This document shows positions 50,569-58,661 of a stretch of 64,000 bases of DNA, in pieces. Each line of letters starts with the position of its first letter. The stretch's first letter is position 1. The notes beneath the pieces were generated by a model. It was not told where the DNA came from and made no database searches. It saw only the letters and a program-made list of their open reading frames with translations. The stretch is from positions 1,569,203-1,633,202 of the forward strand of contig NZ_NIBV01000001.1 of the NCBI RefSeq assembly GCF_002632585.1, in the 5' to 3' direction. Origin of the DNA: Xenorhabdus szentirmaii DSM 16338 (GTDB lineage Bacteria > Pseudomonadota > Gammaproteobacteria > Enterobacterales > Enterobacteriaceae). The position numbers and the translations under genes were made by a program.

Positions 50569-51687
50569 ATGGCATACGGCGAAATTTTTCCTGAGTTTAC
50601 AAATGCATGTAGGAAGTTTTGTGAAAATGTGGAAATGTTGAGAAAAAAAAGGCTGGAATTTAAAGGAAACGGCGATGAAGCGTATTCATTAGAGAAGATT
50701 ATTGGGGATGTAACAAGTTATATTGAAGGTGATGTTCTTAAATTTAAAAAATCACTCTTTGATACTTTCAATGGCATGAGACATCTGTCAGAAAAAATGG
50801 ATGAACAAGAAAATACATTAAGAAAACAAATAAATTCATCCTCTTCATCAATTCAATCTATAAGAAGATATTCTGAAGATCTATTAAAATCCATAAAGGC
50901 TATGGAGAAAGAGTTGGAAGTAGAGTACAAAAATAATATACAGGCAGATGCTCGTTCAATAAAAAATGAAATGATTGATTATGTCCAAAGAATAACACCT
51001 GTTTATGATAAAATCCATCGCGAAGCAAATGAAAGGAATAGAGGGGAAATTTTTAGCTTATCAAATTACATTATAGACAGAAATAATAGCATTGCTGGTA
51101 TTTTTATGAGTCTCTTTAGGGGTAGTAAAACACCACCTACTTATATGGAAGATCTTTTAAAAACACATAGAGTGAAAAATACAGCTATAAATGATGAGAA
51201 AGGTGATGTATCAGAACTTAATATTTCTTCTAATGCTCCTACTCATGCTACTGCGGGTTTAATCGTTGGAATAATAGGCCTCATAATGACCACATTGTCT
51301 GTTGTTATTCCTTTGACCCAATCAATTTTCAGATACAATGAGCTATCAGACATCATTTCTAATTTAGAGAGTAAATTAATTGATTGGAATCCTACTTTGA
51401 TGATTGCTTTTAAGTTAAAAAGATCATGTAAGGATTTATCTGATGCAAGTTATGGAATTAGCAGCGAATATATGAGAACCATTAATAAGCTAAAGGCAAC
51501 TAATCAACAATTAATGATAAAAGCTCAAAAAATAGATGATCTTCTCAAAGAAAATAATTGGCCAAGAAATAAGAGTAAGTGTGAGGAATATTTAGATGAG
51601 TTTAAAAAAATAAATACAGAATCAGGCAATATGCTTTTTTTATCAACTTTAGATAAAACACTTAATATCGTTCAAAAGTTTGAGTGA
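50569..51687 (+). CDS. Predicted helical pore-forming-toxin-like protein
   Basis: This 372-residue protein is not a family I can name with certainty. It is almost wholly alpha-helical: long amphipathic, coiled-coil-like stretches at about residues 65-150 and 255-345 flank one strongly hydrophobic segment at 227-250 (ATAGLIVGIIGLIMTTLSVV). No signal peptide is present. This layout resembles ClyA/HBL/alpha-xenorhabdolysin-type pore formers, in which long helices surround a hydrophobic head, but homology is not established. A GAGGTG ribosome binding site precedes ATG 50569. Codon use (AGA, ATA, AAA) is far more AT-rich than in csdA/csdE, suggesting horizontal acquisition. A membrane-remodelling or phage-lysis role remains possible. 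Confidence 0.6.
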   Translation: MAYGEIFPEFTNACRKFCENVEMLRKKRLEFKGNGDEAYSLEKIIGDVTSYIEGDVLKFKKSLFDTFNGMRHLSEKMDEQENTLRKQINSSSSSIQSIRRYSEDLLKSIKAMEKELEVEYKNNIQADARSIKNEMIDYVQRITPVYDKIHREANERNRGEIFSLSNYIIDRNNSIAGIFMSLFRGSKTPPTYMEDLLKTHRVKNTAINDEKGDVSELNISSNAPTHATAGLIVGIIGLIMTTLSVVIPLTQSIFRYNELSDIISNLESKLIDWNPTLMIAFKLKRSCKDLSDASYGISSEYMRTINKLKATNQQLMIKAQKIDDLLKENNWPRNKSKCEEYLDEFKKINTESGNMLFLSTLDKTLNIVQKFE

Positions 51688-51803
51688 AAACCACATATTT
51701 TACTTTTGGTCGAAATTTATAATGGCAAGAGTTGTATTTGGATAAAAAAATATTTTCATCTGCTTTGATTTTATCTTTGTCAATTAATTAATGGAGAGTA
51801 AGC

Positions 51804-52118
51804 ATGAACGATAATATTGAAAATGAAAAGCCAATGAACTTATCAGCAGCTGGCACCATCTCTAATGTAATAATAACAACATTAGAAACATCTGGTGTCG
51901 CAGATAATAATGTCCGAGTAGAATTTATGGATCAACATGGGACAAAGAATGATAAATACCTTTTACAATATCCTGATAAACAGATACAAGGAATAGGCGT
52001 ATATACAACGCTATTATTAGCTTTAACCAACTCTATAAAGGTAACATTGAAAACGACAGGAACCATTGACAAAAATGGTTTTGGTTACATTTCAAGTGTT
52101 ATAATAAGCACTATATAA
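51804..52118 (+). CDS. Small beta-rich partner protein
   Basis: This 104-residue protein lies 117 bases after the preceding toxin-like gene, with a GGAGAG ribosome binding site. It has alternating hydrophobic strands (ISNVIITTLE, VRVEF, KVTLKTTG, YISSVIIST) and one central helix (GVYTTLLLALTNS), with no cysteines and no signal peptide. The strand-helix-strand pattern resembles OB-fold binding subunits of AB5-type toxins (SubB/PltB-like), but this is only a pattern-level likeness. It could be a receptor-binding subunit, a co-factor, or an immunity protein for the larger protein. Both share AT-rich codon use and end at a hairpin, so they probably form one unit. Confidence 0.55.
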   Translation: MNDNIENEKPMNLSAAGTISNVIITTLETSGVADNNVRVEFMDQHGTKNDKYLLQYPDKQIQGIGVYTTLLLALTNSIKVTLKTTGTIDKNGFGYISSVIISTI

Positions 52119-52161
52119 TGTTTAACACTTTTTAATTTCATATGGAATCTCCTTATGTTAC

Positions 52162-52195
52162 AAGGTTTACTATCAGTGCAGTAAACCTTTCTCCA
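52162..52195 (+). terminator. Terminator after the two-gene cassette
   Basis: AAGGTTTACT (52162-52171) pairs with AGTAAACCTT (52180-52189) around an eight-base loop. The T-run is weak. It closes the cassette before the convergent csdA. Confidence 0.55.
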
Positions 52196-52287
52196 AATGA
52201 AAAAACAATACTCTTTTCATAAAAATAAAAGATAGTTGCAGTAACCTATTTCAATACCTTCTGCAAAATAGCGTGGGTAAACTAATA

Positions 52288-53493
52288 TCACCCATCCAGC
52301 AATGACAAGGCAAGTTTTACGGCACTGACCAGACGATCGGCATCTTGTTGATTATTATAAGGCATAAATGAAGCCCGTAAGCAGCCGCTAATCCCGAGCG
52401 CATCCATCAAGGGTTGTGCGCAATGCTGCCCTGAACGGAGGGAAATGTTTTGTTCAGCAATTAAGGTGGCTAAATCACTGTGATGTATTCCCGCAATATT
52501 GAAGGCCAGAAGACTCGAACCTGCCACGCGGTAACTGATAAAACCCGGCAATGTGCTGAGTTGTTGTTCCGCATAATCCGTGAGGGCAATCGCGTGGGAT
52601 TCTGCGAGCCGGATATCTGTCTCTTTCAGCCATTCCAAAGTGGCAGCAAAGCCTATTATACCAGCAACATTGGGTGTGCCTGCTTCAAAGCGATAAGGTA
52701 CAGCTTCCGGTGTGAAACCGTCGAATGAAACCTGCGTCAACATTTTTCCGCCCCCATGCCAGGGCGACATGGCATTAAGGTACTCTGTTTTGCCATACAA
52801 CACGCCTACACCATTCGGGCCATACAGTTTATGGGCAGAGAAAGCATAAAAATCGATATCTGATTGCTGCACATCAATGGGTGAATGAACAATTCCCTGA
52901 GCGCCATCGACCAATACCCGGCAATGATATTGATGAGCAAGCTTCGTTACCTGAGCTAAATCGACGCTGGCACCCGTCACGTTCGACATGTGGCTGATGG
53001 CTATCAACCGGCTTTTTTCGTTCAGTAATGTTGCAAGCACGTTGAGATCGAGCTTCCGCTGTGCATCAATCGGCCACTTGACGATTTTTGCCCCGGTTTG
53101 TTGTGCCAAAATCAGCCATGGCAGCAAGTTGGAGTGGTGCTCCTGTTCACTGACAATAATTTCATCACCCACGTTGAGGCGGGAACGAAAGTAACTTTGG
53201 GCCACCAGATTAATGGATTCTGTTGCACCTTTTGTCCAGACAATATCTTCCGGCAAGGGGGCATGGATCAATTCCGAAACCAAGGTGCGGGCTTGTTCGT
53301 AACGTGCGGTCATGGCCTGTGCCGTGGCATGCTGGCTGCGGTGTACGGTTGCACTGTGATTTTGATAATAGTGTTCGGTTGCTGCCGTCATGCATGCCGG
53401 TTTCAGTGCGGTTGCCGCGCTGTCCAGAAATACCGTTGATTGGCGCAGGGCAGGAAATTGCAGGCGGAATGTTTCTGAGTCAAAGGCTTTCAT
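52288..53493 (-). CDS. csdA: Cysteine desulfurase CsdA
   Basis: CsdA is a PLP enzyme that removes sulfur from cysteine as persulfide, for transfer to CsdE and, via TcdA, to tRNA modification. The start at ATG 53493 (MKAFDSETFRLQFPALRQS) aligns with E. coli and gives 401 residues. A longer open frame upstream merely crosses the GcvB gene. The PLP lysine is in DFYAFSAHKLYGPNG near residue 222, and the active cysteine is in LRSGQHCAQPL near 358. Its usual partner csdE is displaced by the two-gene cassette. The E. coli gene ygdI, normally between gcvB and csdA, is absent. Confidence 0.96.
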   Translation of the reverse strand: MKAFDSETFRLQFPALRQSTVFLDSAATALKPACMTAATEHYYQNHSATVHRSQHATAQAMTARYEQARTLVSELIHAPLPEDIVWTKGATESINLVAQSYFRSRLNVGDEIIVSEQEHHSNLLPWLILAQQTGAKIVKWPIDAQRKLDLNVLATLLNEKSRLIAISHMSNVTGASVDLAQVTKLAHQYHCRVLVDGAQGIVHSPIDVQQSDIDFYAFSAHKLYGPNGVGVLYGKTEYLNAMSPWHGGGKMLTQVSFDGFTPEAVPYRFEAGTPNVAGIIGFAATLEWLKETDIRLAESHAIALTDYAEQQLSTLPGFISYRVAGSSLLAFNIAGIHHSDLATLIAEQNISLRSGQHCAQPLMDALGISGCLRASFMPYNNQQDADRLVSAVKLALSLLDG

Positions 53494-53576
53494 AAATGGT
53501 GTTAATTTAGTTGTTGTATGATAAAGAATGATTTTTTCTTTAATCAAGATAAGACGGATTCTACAGGAAAGCGAGG

Positions 53577-53773
53577 AAAAAAAGCACCGCAATTGCGGTG
53601 CATTAAAAAAATCACTATGGACAGACAGGGTAAATGTACAGGAAGTGAAAAAACAGTAGCTTGCGCTACAAAGTCTGGTTTCCCAGACAACTTGCAAACA
53701 CAACATCACAACCACAAAGCCAAAAGTTCCAATGTATTGCGACAAAGAGACTTTTCGTTCCGGCTTAGGAAGT
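53577..53773 (-). ncRNA. gcvB: GcvB small regulatory RNA
   Basis: The minus strand between csdA and gcvA reads ACTTCCTAAGCCGGAACG at the 5' end. It continues with the GU-rich R1 seed region (TTGTGGTTGTGATGTTGTG), the block CACTTCCTGTACATTTACCC, and a terminator GCACCGCA/TGCGGTGC plus T-run. Both blocks closely match E. coli GcvB, and length (about 197 nt) and divergence from gcvA agree. A TATAGT -10 lies seven bases upstream of the start (53780-53785). GcvB represses many amino-acid and peptide transporter mRNAs with Hfq. GcvA, encoded next door, activates it. Confidence 0.95.
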
Positions 53774-53896
53774 GCGCACACTATAGGGATTTGCTGGTGT
53801 ATCATCAATGGACAAATTATAATGATTCGGATTACAAAAACTAATACCTGATAGAAAAGAGTTACCGGTATCGTCACCACTACATAAGAAACCAAT

Positions 53897-54823
53897 ATGT
53901 CTAAACGTCTGCCTCCACTCAATGCATTACGTGTTTTTGATGCTGCTGCCCGTCATTTAAGTTTTACTAAGGCAGCAGAAGAATTATTTGTGACTCAGGC
54001 CGCAGTCAGCCACCAGATGAAAAGTCTAGAGGATTTTCTGGGGTTAAAGCTTTTCCGCCGTCGCAATCGTTCGTTATTGCTGACGGAAGATGGGCAGAGT
54101 TACTATCTGGATATCAAAGAAATTTTTACCGCTATCAATGATGCGACCCGCAAACTTCAGGCCCGCAGTGCTAAGGGTGCGTTAACGGTCAGTTTATCTC
54201 CCAGTTTTGCCATTCAATGGTTAGTGCCACGCTTGTCAGGGTTTCATCAGAGCTTTCCGGGCATTGATGTCAGAATTCAGGCCGTGGACAGGGAAGAAGA
54301 CAAATTGGCTGATGATGTTGATGTCGCGATTTTTTATGGCCGGGGCAATTGGCCGGGGTTAAGGACCGATCGTCTCTATCCGGAATATTTGTTGCCTATC
54401 TGTTCGCCTTCATTGTTGACGGGGGATCGTCCGTTGAAGACGCATTCAGATCTCACCAAACATACTTTATTGCATGATTCATCACGCCGGGATTGGCAGG
54501 CTTATGTCCGCCAGCTTGATATGCAGCAGCACATCAATGTTCAGCAAGGGCCTATCTTTAGCCACAGTGCCATGGTGATTCAGGCGGCTGTGCACGGACA
54601 GGGCGTGGCCCTTGCAAATAATGTCATGGCACAAAATGAAATTGATGCCGGTCGTCTGGTTTGCCCGTTCAATGATGTTTTGGTCAGCAAGAATGCATTT
54701 TATTTGGTTTATCACGATAATCAGGCAGAATTGGGCAAGATTGCAGCTTTTAGAAAATGGATACTGGCACAAGCCGCAGCGGAGCAAGAGAGATTAGGAT
54801 TTGTCACCCAGTATGCCCAGTAG
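53897..54823 (+). CDS. gcvA: LysR-type regulator GcvA
   Basis: GcvA activates the glycine cleavage operon gcvTHP and the sRNA GcvB when glycine is high, and represses its own synthesis. The 308 residues begin MSKRLPPLNALRVFDAAARHLSFTKAAEELFVTQAAV, a typical LysR winged helix-turn-helix nearly identical to E. coli. The effector domain is complete and includes DDVDVAIFYGRGNWPGL. The gene is divergent from gcvB with about 120 bp between them, which should hold the shared operator. Confidence 0.97.
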   Translation: MSKRLPPLNALRVFDAAARHLSFTKAAEELFVTQAAVSHQMKSLEDFLGLKLFRRRNRSLLLTEDGQSYYLDIKEIFTAINDATRKLQARSAKGALTVSLSPSFAIQWLVPRLSGFHQSFPGIDVRIQAVDREEDKLADDVDVAIFYGRGNWPGLRTDRLYPEYLLPICSPSLLTGDRPLKTHSDLTKHTLLHDSSRRDWQAYVRQLDMQQHINVQQGPIFSHSAMVIQAAVHGQGVALANNVMAQNEIDAGRLVCPFNDVLVSKNAFYLVYHDNQAELGKIAAFRKWILAQAAAEQERLGFVTQYAQ

Positions 54824-54850
54824 CGGGCAACCAGAAACAGGAGCAGTGTG

Positions 54851-55246
54851 ATGAGTAGCAGAATCATGCTTATTTTTGTTGGGATAAGTGGTTTTTTTTA
54901 TGTGGCATTGGGCGCAATAGGAACGCACATGTTGGCGCCTATCCTGACACCACGCCAGATGGAATGGATTCATACCGGCCTGCAATATCAAGGGTTGCAT
55001 ACTCTGGCCATCATGGCATTGGCTGTCTTGTCCATGGGTCAGGCAGTGGCACTGTTTGGTTGGAGTGGGATTTTTTTCACGGCGGGAATTGTGCTGTTCA
55101 GTGGCAGTCTTTATTGTCTGGCCTTTTTACCGTTAAAATTTTTGGTGTATTTGACACCCATCGGTGGGTTTAGTTTTCTCATCGGTTGGTTATGTTTATT
55201 AATTGGCGCTCTGCGTCTAAGGAAATCGGCGCCTAGCCATGAATAA
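54851..55246 (+). CDS. ygdD: DUF423 inner-membrane protein YgdD
   Basis: This small DUF423 membrane protein has 131 residues and four hydrophobic helices. ATG 54851 gives [28 protein letters not shown], which aligns with E. coli YgdD; an upstream ATG three bases earlier adds one Met. Conserved [16 protein letters not shown] and [12 protein letters not shown] motifs are present. Function is unknown in any species. It lies between gcvA and rlmM and overlaps the rlmM start by eight bases, as in E. coli. Confidence 0.94.
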   Translation: MSSRIMLIFVGISGFFYVALGAIGTHMLAPILTPRQMEWIHTGLQYQGLHTLAIMALAVLSMGQAVALFGWSGIFFTAGIVLFSGSLYCLAFLPLKFLVYLTPIGGFSFLIGWLCLLIGALRLRKSAPSHE

Positions 55247-56336
55247 AGTTGCTTTATATTGCCGCCCTGGTTTTGAAAAAGAGTGTGCGGCAGAGATTAC
55301 TGATAAGGCGGGGCAGAAAGAAATTTACGGTTTTGCCCGCGTAAAAGAAAACAGTGGATATGTGTTGTTTGAGTGTTATCAGCCCGATGATGCTGATCGC
55401 CTGATCCGTGAAATTCCGTTTAAGGAGTTGATTTTTGCCCGTCAGATGTTGGTTGTGGGGGAGCTATTAAAAGACTTACCGCCGGAAGATCGCATTACAC
55501 CAATTATGGGAATGCTGATGGGGGTCATTGAACGCGCAGGTGAATTGCGCGTGGAAGTGCCGGATACCAATGAAAGCAAAGAATTAATGAAATTTTGCCG
55601 TAAGTTTACGGTTCCCCTGCGTAGTGCGATGCGTCAGGAAAAACTGTTGCTGGCAAAGGAAAGTTTCAACCGTCCTGTGATCCATGTCTTTTTCATCGCA
55701 CCGGGGTGTTGCTATGTAGGGTATTCTTATAGCAATAATAACTCTAGTTTTTATATGGGTATTTCCCGTCTGAAATTTCCTTCAGATGCACCAAGTCGCT
55801 CAACACTTAAATTGGAAGAAGCTTTTCACGTCTTTATCCCGTATGACGAATGGGAAGAGCGTTTGGACAGCGGGCTTCATGCAGTGGATCTCGGTGCCTG
55901 TCCGGGAGGATGGACATACCAGCTGGTGAAACGCGGTATGCTGGTTCATGCGATAGATAATGGCCCGATGGCTGATAGCCTGATGGATACCGGGCAGGTC
56001 AAGCATCATCGTGTGGATGGTTTTAAATTCGAACCGTCAGTAAAAAATGTTTACTGGTTGGTGTGTGACATGGTTGAGAAGCCCGCTAAGGTTGCACAAT
56101 TGATGACGGATTGGTTAGTGAAAAGTTGGTGTCGTGAGGCAATCTTCAATCTCAAGCTACCGATGAAAAAGCGTTACGAAGAAGTCTCCCATATTTTGCA
56201 AAAGATAGAACAGCAATTGAAAGAAAATGGGGTCAATGCCCAGATTCAGGCGAAACATTTGTACCATGATCGCGAAGAAGTGACCGTGCATGTCCGCCGC
56301 ATTTGGTCTGTTTATGCACCTAACCGAGATTATTGA
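55239..56336 (+). CDS. rlmM: 23S rRNA 2'-O-methyltransferase RlmM
   Basis: RlmM methylates the 2'-OH of C2498 in 23S rRNA before ribosome assembly. The 365 residues have an N-terminal THUMP-like region and a Rossmann methyltransferase domain with the AdoMet loop [14 protein letters not shown] near residue 215. The K-D-K-E-type catalytic residues are plausible in CDMVEKP and [10 protein letters not shown]. It overlaps ygdD by eight bases. A strong terminator follows, then the serralysin locus that separates it from xni. Confidence 0.96.
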   Translation: MNKVALYCRPGFEKECAAEITDKAGQKEIYGFARVKENSGYVLFECYQPDDADRLIREIPFKELIFARQMLVVGELLKDLPPEDRITPIMGMLMGVIERAGELRVEVPDTNESKELMKFCRKFTVPLRSAMRQEKLLLAKESFNRPVIHVFFIAPGCCYVGYSYSNNNSSFYMGISRLKFPSDAPSRSTLKLEEAFHVFIPYDEWEERLDSGLHAVDLGACPGGWTYQLVKRGMLVHAIDNGPMADSLMDTGQVKHHRVDGFKFEPSVKNVYWLVCDMVEKPAKVAQLMTDWLVKSWCREAIFNLKLPMKKRYEEVSHILQKIEQQLKENGVNAQIQAKHLYHDREEVTVHVRRIWSVYAPNRDY

Positions 56337-56709
56337 TGGCTATCGAAATTTAACGGAACTCAATTGCTCAAAATGTGATCGAAACGAGGGAGGGGCAGGG
56401 AAGTAATATAATTTTTCCATAAAGGCAATCGCCAGTATATAAAAGCAGTATTATTTATTAATAGATAATACTGTTTTTTTGTTTTCAAAAAAAATCATAA
56501 AAGAATTAATCAATAAAAACCTAAATCTAAATTATTTAATATGTATTCTAAAAAGATATATTAATTATTTTTACACAGACAAAAACAAGCGTTATTTTGT
56601 TCAGGAGTTTTATTTCTGATATCAATTAAGAAATAATTAAAAAACTCTTGTTCCCGTTGTTTTTATATTTCGGGGCCTCAGATATTGCTTTAGTTTTCAG
56701 GAGATTTGT
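56337..56709. other. Promoter region of the serralysin locus
   Basis: After the rlmM terminator (56441-56480) about 230 bp of very AT-rich DNA lead to prtA. No gene is seen. This is where prtA regulation must lie. An AGGAGA ribosome binding site precedes ATG 56710. Confidence 0.5.
56441..56480 (+). terminator. Rho-independent terminator after rlmM
   Basis: CAGTATTAT (56446-56454) pairs with ATAATACTG (56465-56473), extended by A-U pairs and followed by a run of seven Ts. Confidence 0.85.
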
Positions 56710-58143
56710 ATGACCTCAAAGAAAAAATATACCTATGTGGGGTTGTCTGATTCTAATTCTGTTCAGGATGTAAAAGCACTTCTCACAGCCTACGTTCCGA
56801 ATTACGATCCCACTGTTAAAGTCTCTCATGTTCCATTGGGGAATGATGCCCCTGATGAATTGGTGAGGGAGAATTATAAATGGTCCAAAAAATATATTAA
56901 TTCCTCTGGTAAATTGGAATTGTCATATCATTTTATGGAGTCGAAACCAGCCATAATGCCAATGTTTAAAATCGCTGGTTTCAGCGCTTTTAATGAAGAG
57001 CAAAAGGAAGCTGCGGAACTTTCTTTACAATCTTGGTCAGATGTTGCCAATATTAAATTTACTGAAGTCAGTAAAGCGTCAAAGGCAAATATTACATTTG
57101 GTTTCTTTGACTATAGTGCAAGTAAAGATTATGCATTCTCAACGTTACCTCAGGGGCAAAAAACATCTTATACATGGTATAACGCCCAGAGCCATACATT
57201 CATCGATAATGACATTGATGTGAATGGTTATGCCCGTCAGACATTCACTCATGAGATTGGTCACTCATTAGGTTTAGAACATCCTGCTGATTATGACGCT
57301 TCTGATGAAGTGCGCCCGAGTTATTATAATTCAGCGGAATATTTTGAGGATTCTCGCGCTTACACTGTGATGAGTTATTTCAGTGAACAATCCACAGGGC
57401 AAGATTTTAAAAGCGAATACTCTTCAGCTCCGTTGCTGAATGATATTTCTGCTATTCAAAGTCTGTATGGTGCGAATAATGAAACGCGTACAGGGGATAC
57501 CGTATACGGTTTCAACTCCAATACGGATCGCGATTTCATGACGGCAACGGATTCCAAGAGCAAATTGGTGTTCAGTGTTTGGGATGCAGGCGGTGAAGAT
57601 ACATTTGATTTCTCCGGCTTTACCCAAAATCAGCGCATTAACTTGAATGAAGGTGCTTTCTCTGATGTCGGCGGCCTGAAAGGAAACGTTTCTATCGCAC
57701 GTGGTGTCATGATTGAAAATGCCATTGGCGGCAGCGGTGATGATATTCTGGTTGGTAACAGCGCAGACAACACCCTGAAAGGCGGTGCCGGTGATGACAT
57801 CATCTATGGCGGTTTGGGTGGTGATCATCTCTGGGGTGGTTCAGGCAATGACACTTTTGTGTATCTCAACGGTAAAGAATCACTGAAAGACAATCCTGAT
57901 TGGATCCATGATTTTACAACGGGCGCGGATAAAATTGACCTGTCATTGTTCAATTTTGGTACAACCGGCGGGATTAAGTTTGTGGATTCGTTCTCCGGCA
58001 AAGCGGGCGAAGTATTGCTCTCTTATGACAAAGTGAATGGCGTGACGGATCTCGAGATAAGTCTCGGTGGTAATTTGGCTGGCGATGACTTTTTGGTGAA
58101 AGTTGTTGGTCAACCACTGGCAGAGTCTGACTTTATCGTCTGA
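56710..58143 (+). CDS. prtA: Serralysin-family secreted metalloprotease PrtA
   Basis: PrtA is a secreted zinc protease of the serralysin (M10B) family; the Photorhabdus PrtA relative is made during insect infection. The 477 residues contain a short propeptide and the zinc motif HEIGHSLGLEHP near residue 181. The Met-turn YTVMSYFSE follows, then about five glycine-rich RTX nonapeptides (GGSGDDILV, GGAGDDIIY, GGSGNDTFV) that bind calcium. The C-terminal type I secretion signal ends in ESDFIV. No Sec signal exists, as expected. It is followed by a hairpin and then inh-prtBCD. Confidence 0.97.
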   Translation: MTSKKKYTYVGLSDSNSVQDVKALLTAYVPNYDPTVKVSHVPLGNDAPDELVRENYKWSKKYINSSGKLELSYHFMESKPAIMPMFKIAGFSAFNEEQKEAAELSLQSWSDVANIKFTEVSKASKANITFGFFDYSASKDYAFSTLPQGQKTSYTWYNAQSHTFIDNDIDVNGYARQTFTHEIGHSLGLEHPADYDASDEVRPSYYNSAEYFEDSRAYTVMSYFSEQSTGQDFKSEYSSAPLLNDISAIQSLYGANNETRTGDTVYGFNSNTDRDFMTATDSKSKLVFSVWDAGGEDTFDFSGFTQNQRINLNEGAFSDVGGLKGNVSIARGVMIENAIGGSGDDILVGNSADNTLKGGAGDDIIYGGLGGDHLWGGSGNDTFVYLNGKESLKDNPDWIHDFTTGADKIDLSLFNFGTTGGIKFVDSFSGKAGEVLLSYDKVNGVTDLEISLGGNLAGDDFLVKVVGQPLAESDFIV

Positions 58144-58166
58144 TGATGTTGCTGCGATAATGAAAT

Positions 58167-58196
58167 CTTGCCACATTTATTTATAAATGTGGCAAG
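58167..58196 (+). terminator. Intercistronic hairpin between prtA and inh
   Basis: A perfect 13-bp stem (58167-58179 and 58184-58196, CTTGCCACATTTA and complement) with a four-base loop and no T-run. It may protect prtA mRNA or reduce read-through into the secretion genes. Confidence 0.7.
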
Positions 58197-58216
58197 GCCG
58201 TAGAAAGGAGGTAGTC

Positions 58217-58642
58217 ATGTTATCTGGTGACTTTAGGCTAAAGCCTGTTTTCTCGCTTTTATCGAAACTGGGGTTATCAATATTTTTGTTTCTCTTTTTT
58301 GTAGGAGGATGTATGGCTGACAGTTTGAGACTCCCTTCCGCTAATGAGCTAAAAGGGCTATGGAAACTCTCTGATGGGCATCAGGTATGCAATGTTGAAT
58401 TAACCGATACCCGTTTACAGGAGGGTTCAATTTGGGCATTGAAAGGGGATTCTTGCGTGACAGAACTGTTGGGGCAACTTGTCGCTGGTTGGCGTCCGAC
58501 CCCTGATGGAATCACCGTTACTGACAGTGACGGTAACAGTTTGGCCTTTTTTAGTTATGGGGCTGAAAAATGGGTCGCTTATCTTGTGGATGGCAGGGAA
58601 CTGTTTATGACATTTGATGGCGCAGAACGTGATTTAAAATAA
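58217..58642 (+). CDS. inh: Alkaline protease inhibitor Inh
   Basis: Inh is a periplasmic inhibitor that protects the producer from its serralysin by placing its N-terminal residues into the active site. The start ATG 58217 is fixed by an excellent AAAGGAGG ribosome binding site; an earlier in-frame start at 58187 is weaker. The 141-residue precursor has a hydrophobic signal ending near VGGCMA|DS. The mature part begins SLRLPSANELKG, as in the family, with two cysteines (VCNVELT and DSCVTELL) likely bridged. VGGC could also be read as a lipobox, so lipidation is uncertain. Confidence 0.93.
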   Translation: MLSGDFRLKPVFSLLSKLGLSIFLFLFFVGGCMADSLRLPSANELKGLWKLSDGHQVCNVELTDTRLQEGSIWALKGDSCVTELLGQLVAGWRPTPDGITVTDSDGNSLAFFSYGAEKWVAYLVDGRELFMTFDGAERDLK

Positions 58643-58661
58643 AAATAATGAAGAGATTGCA

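Noticed and set aside
53518..53844. Plus-strand open frame of 108 codons
   Set aside because: It lies wholly over GcvB on the opposite strand and has no ribosome binding site.
53494..53922. Extended reading frame upstream of csdA adding about 143 residues
   Set aside because: The extension runs antisense-free through the GcvB gene and its terminator, and CsdA aligns from the ATG at 53493.
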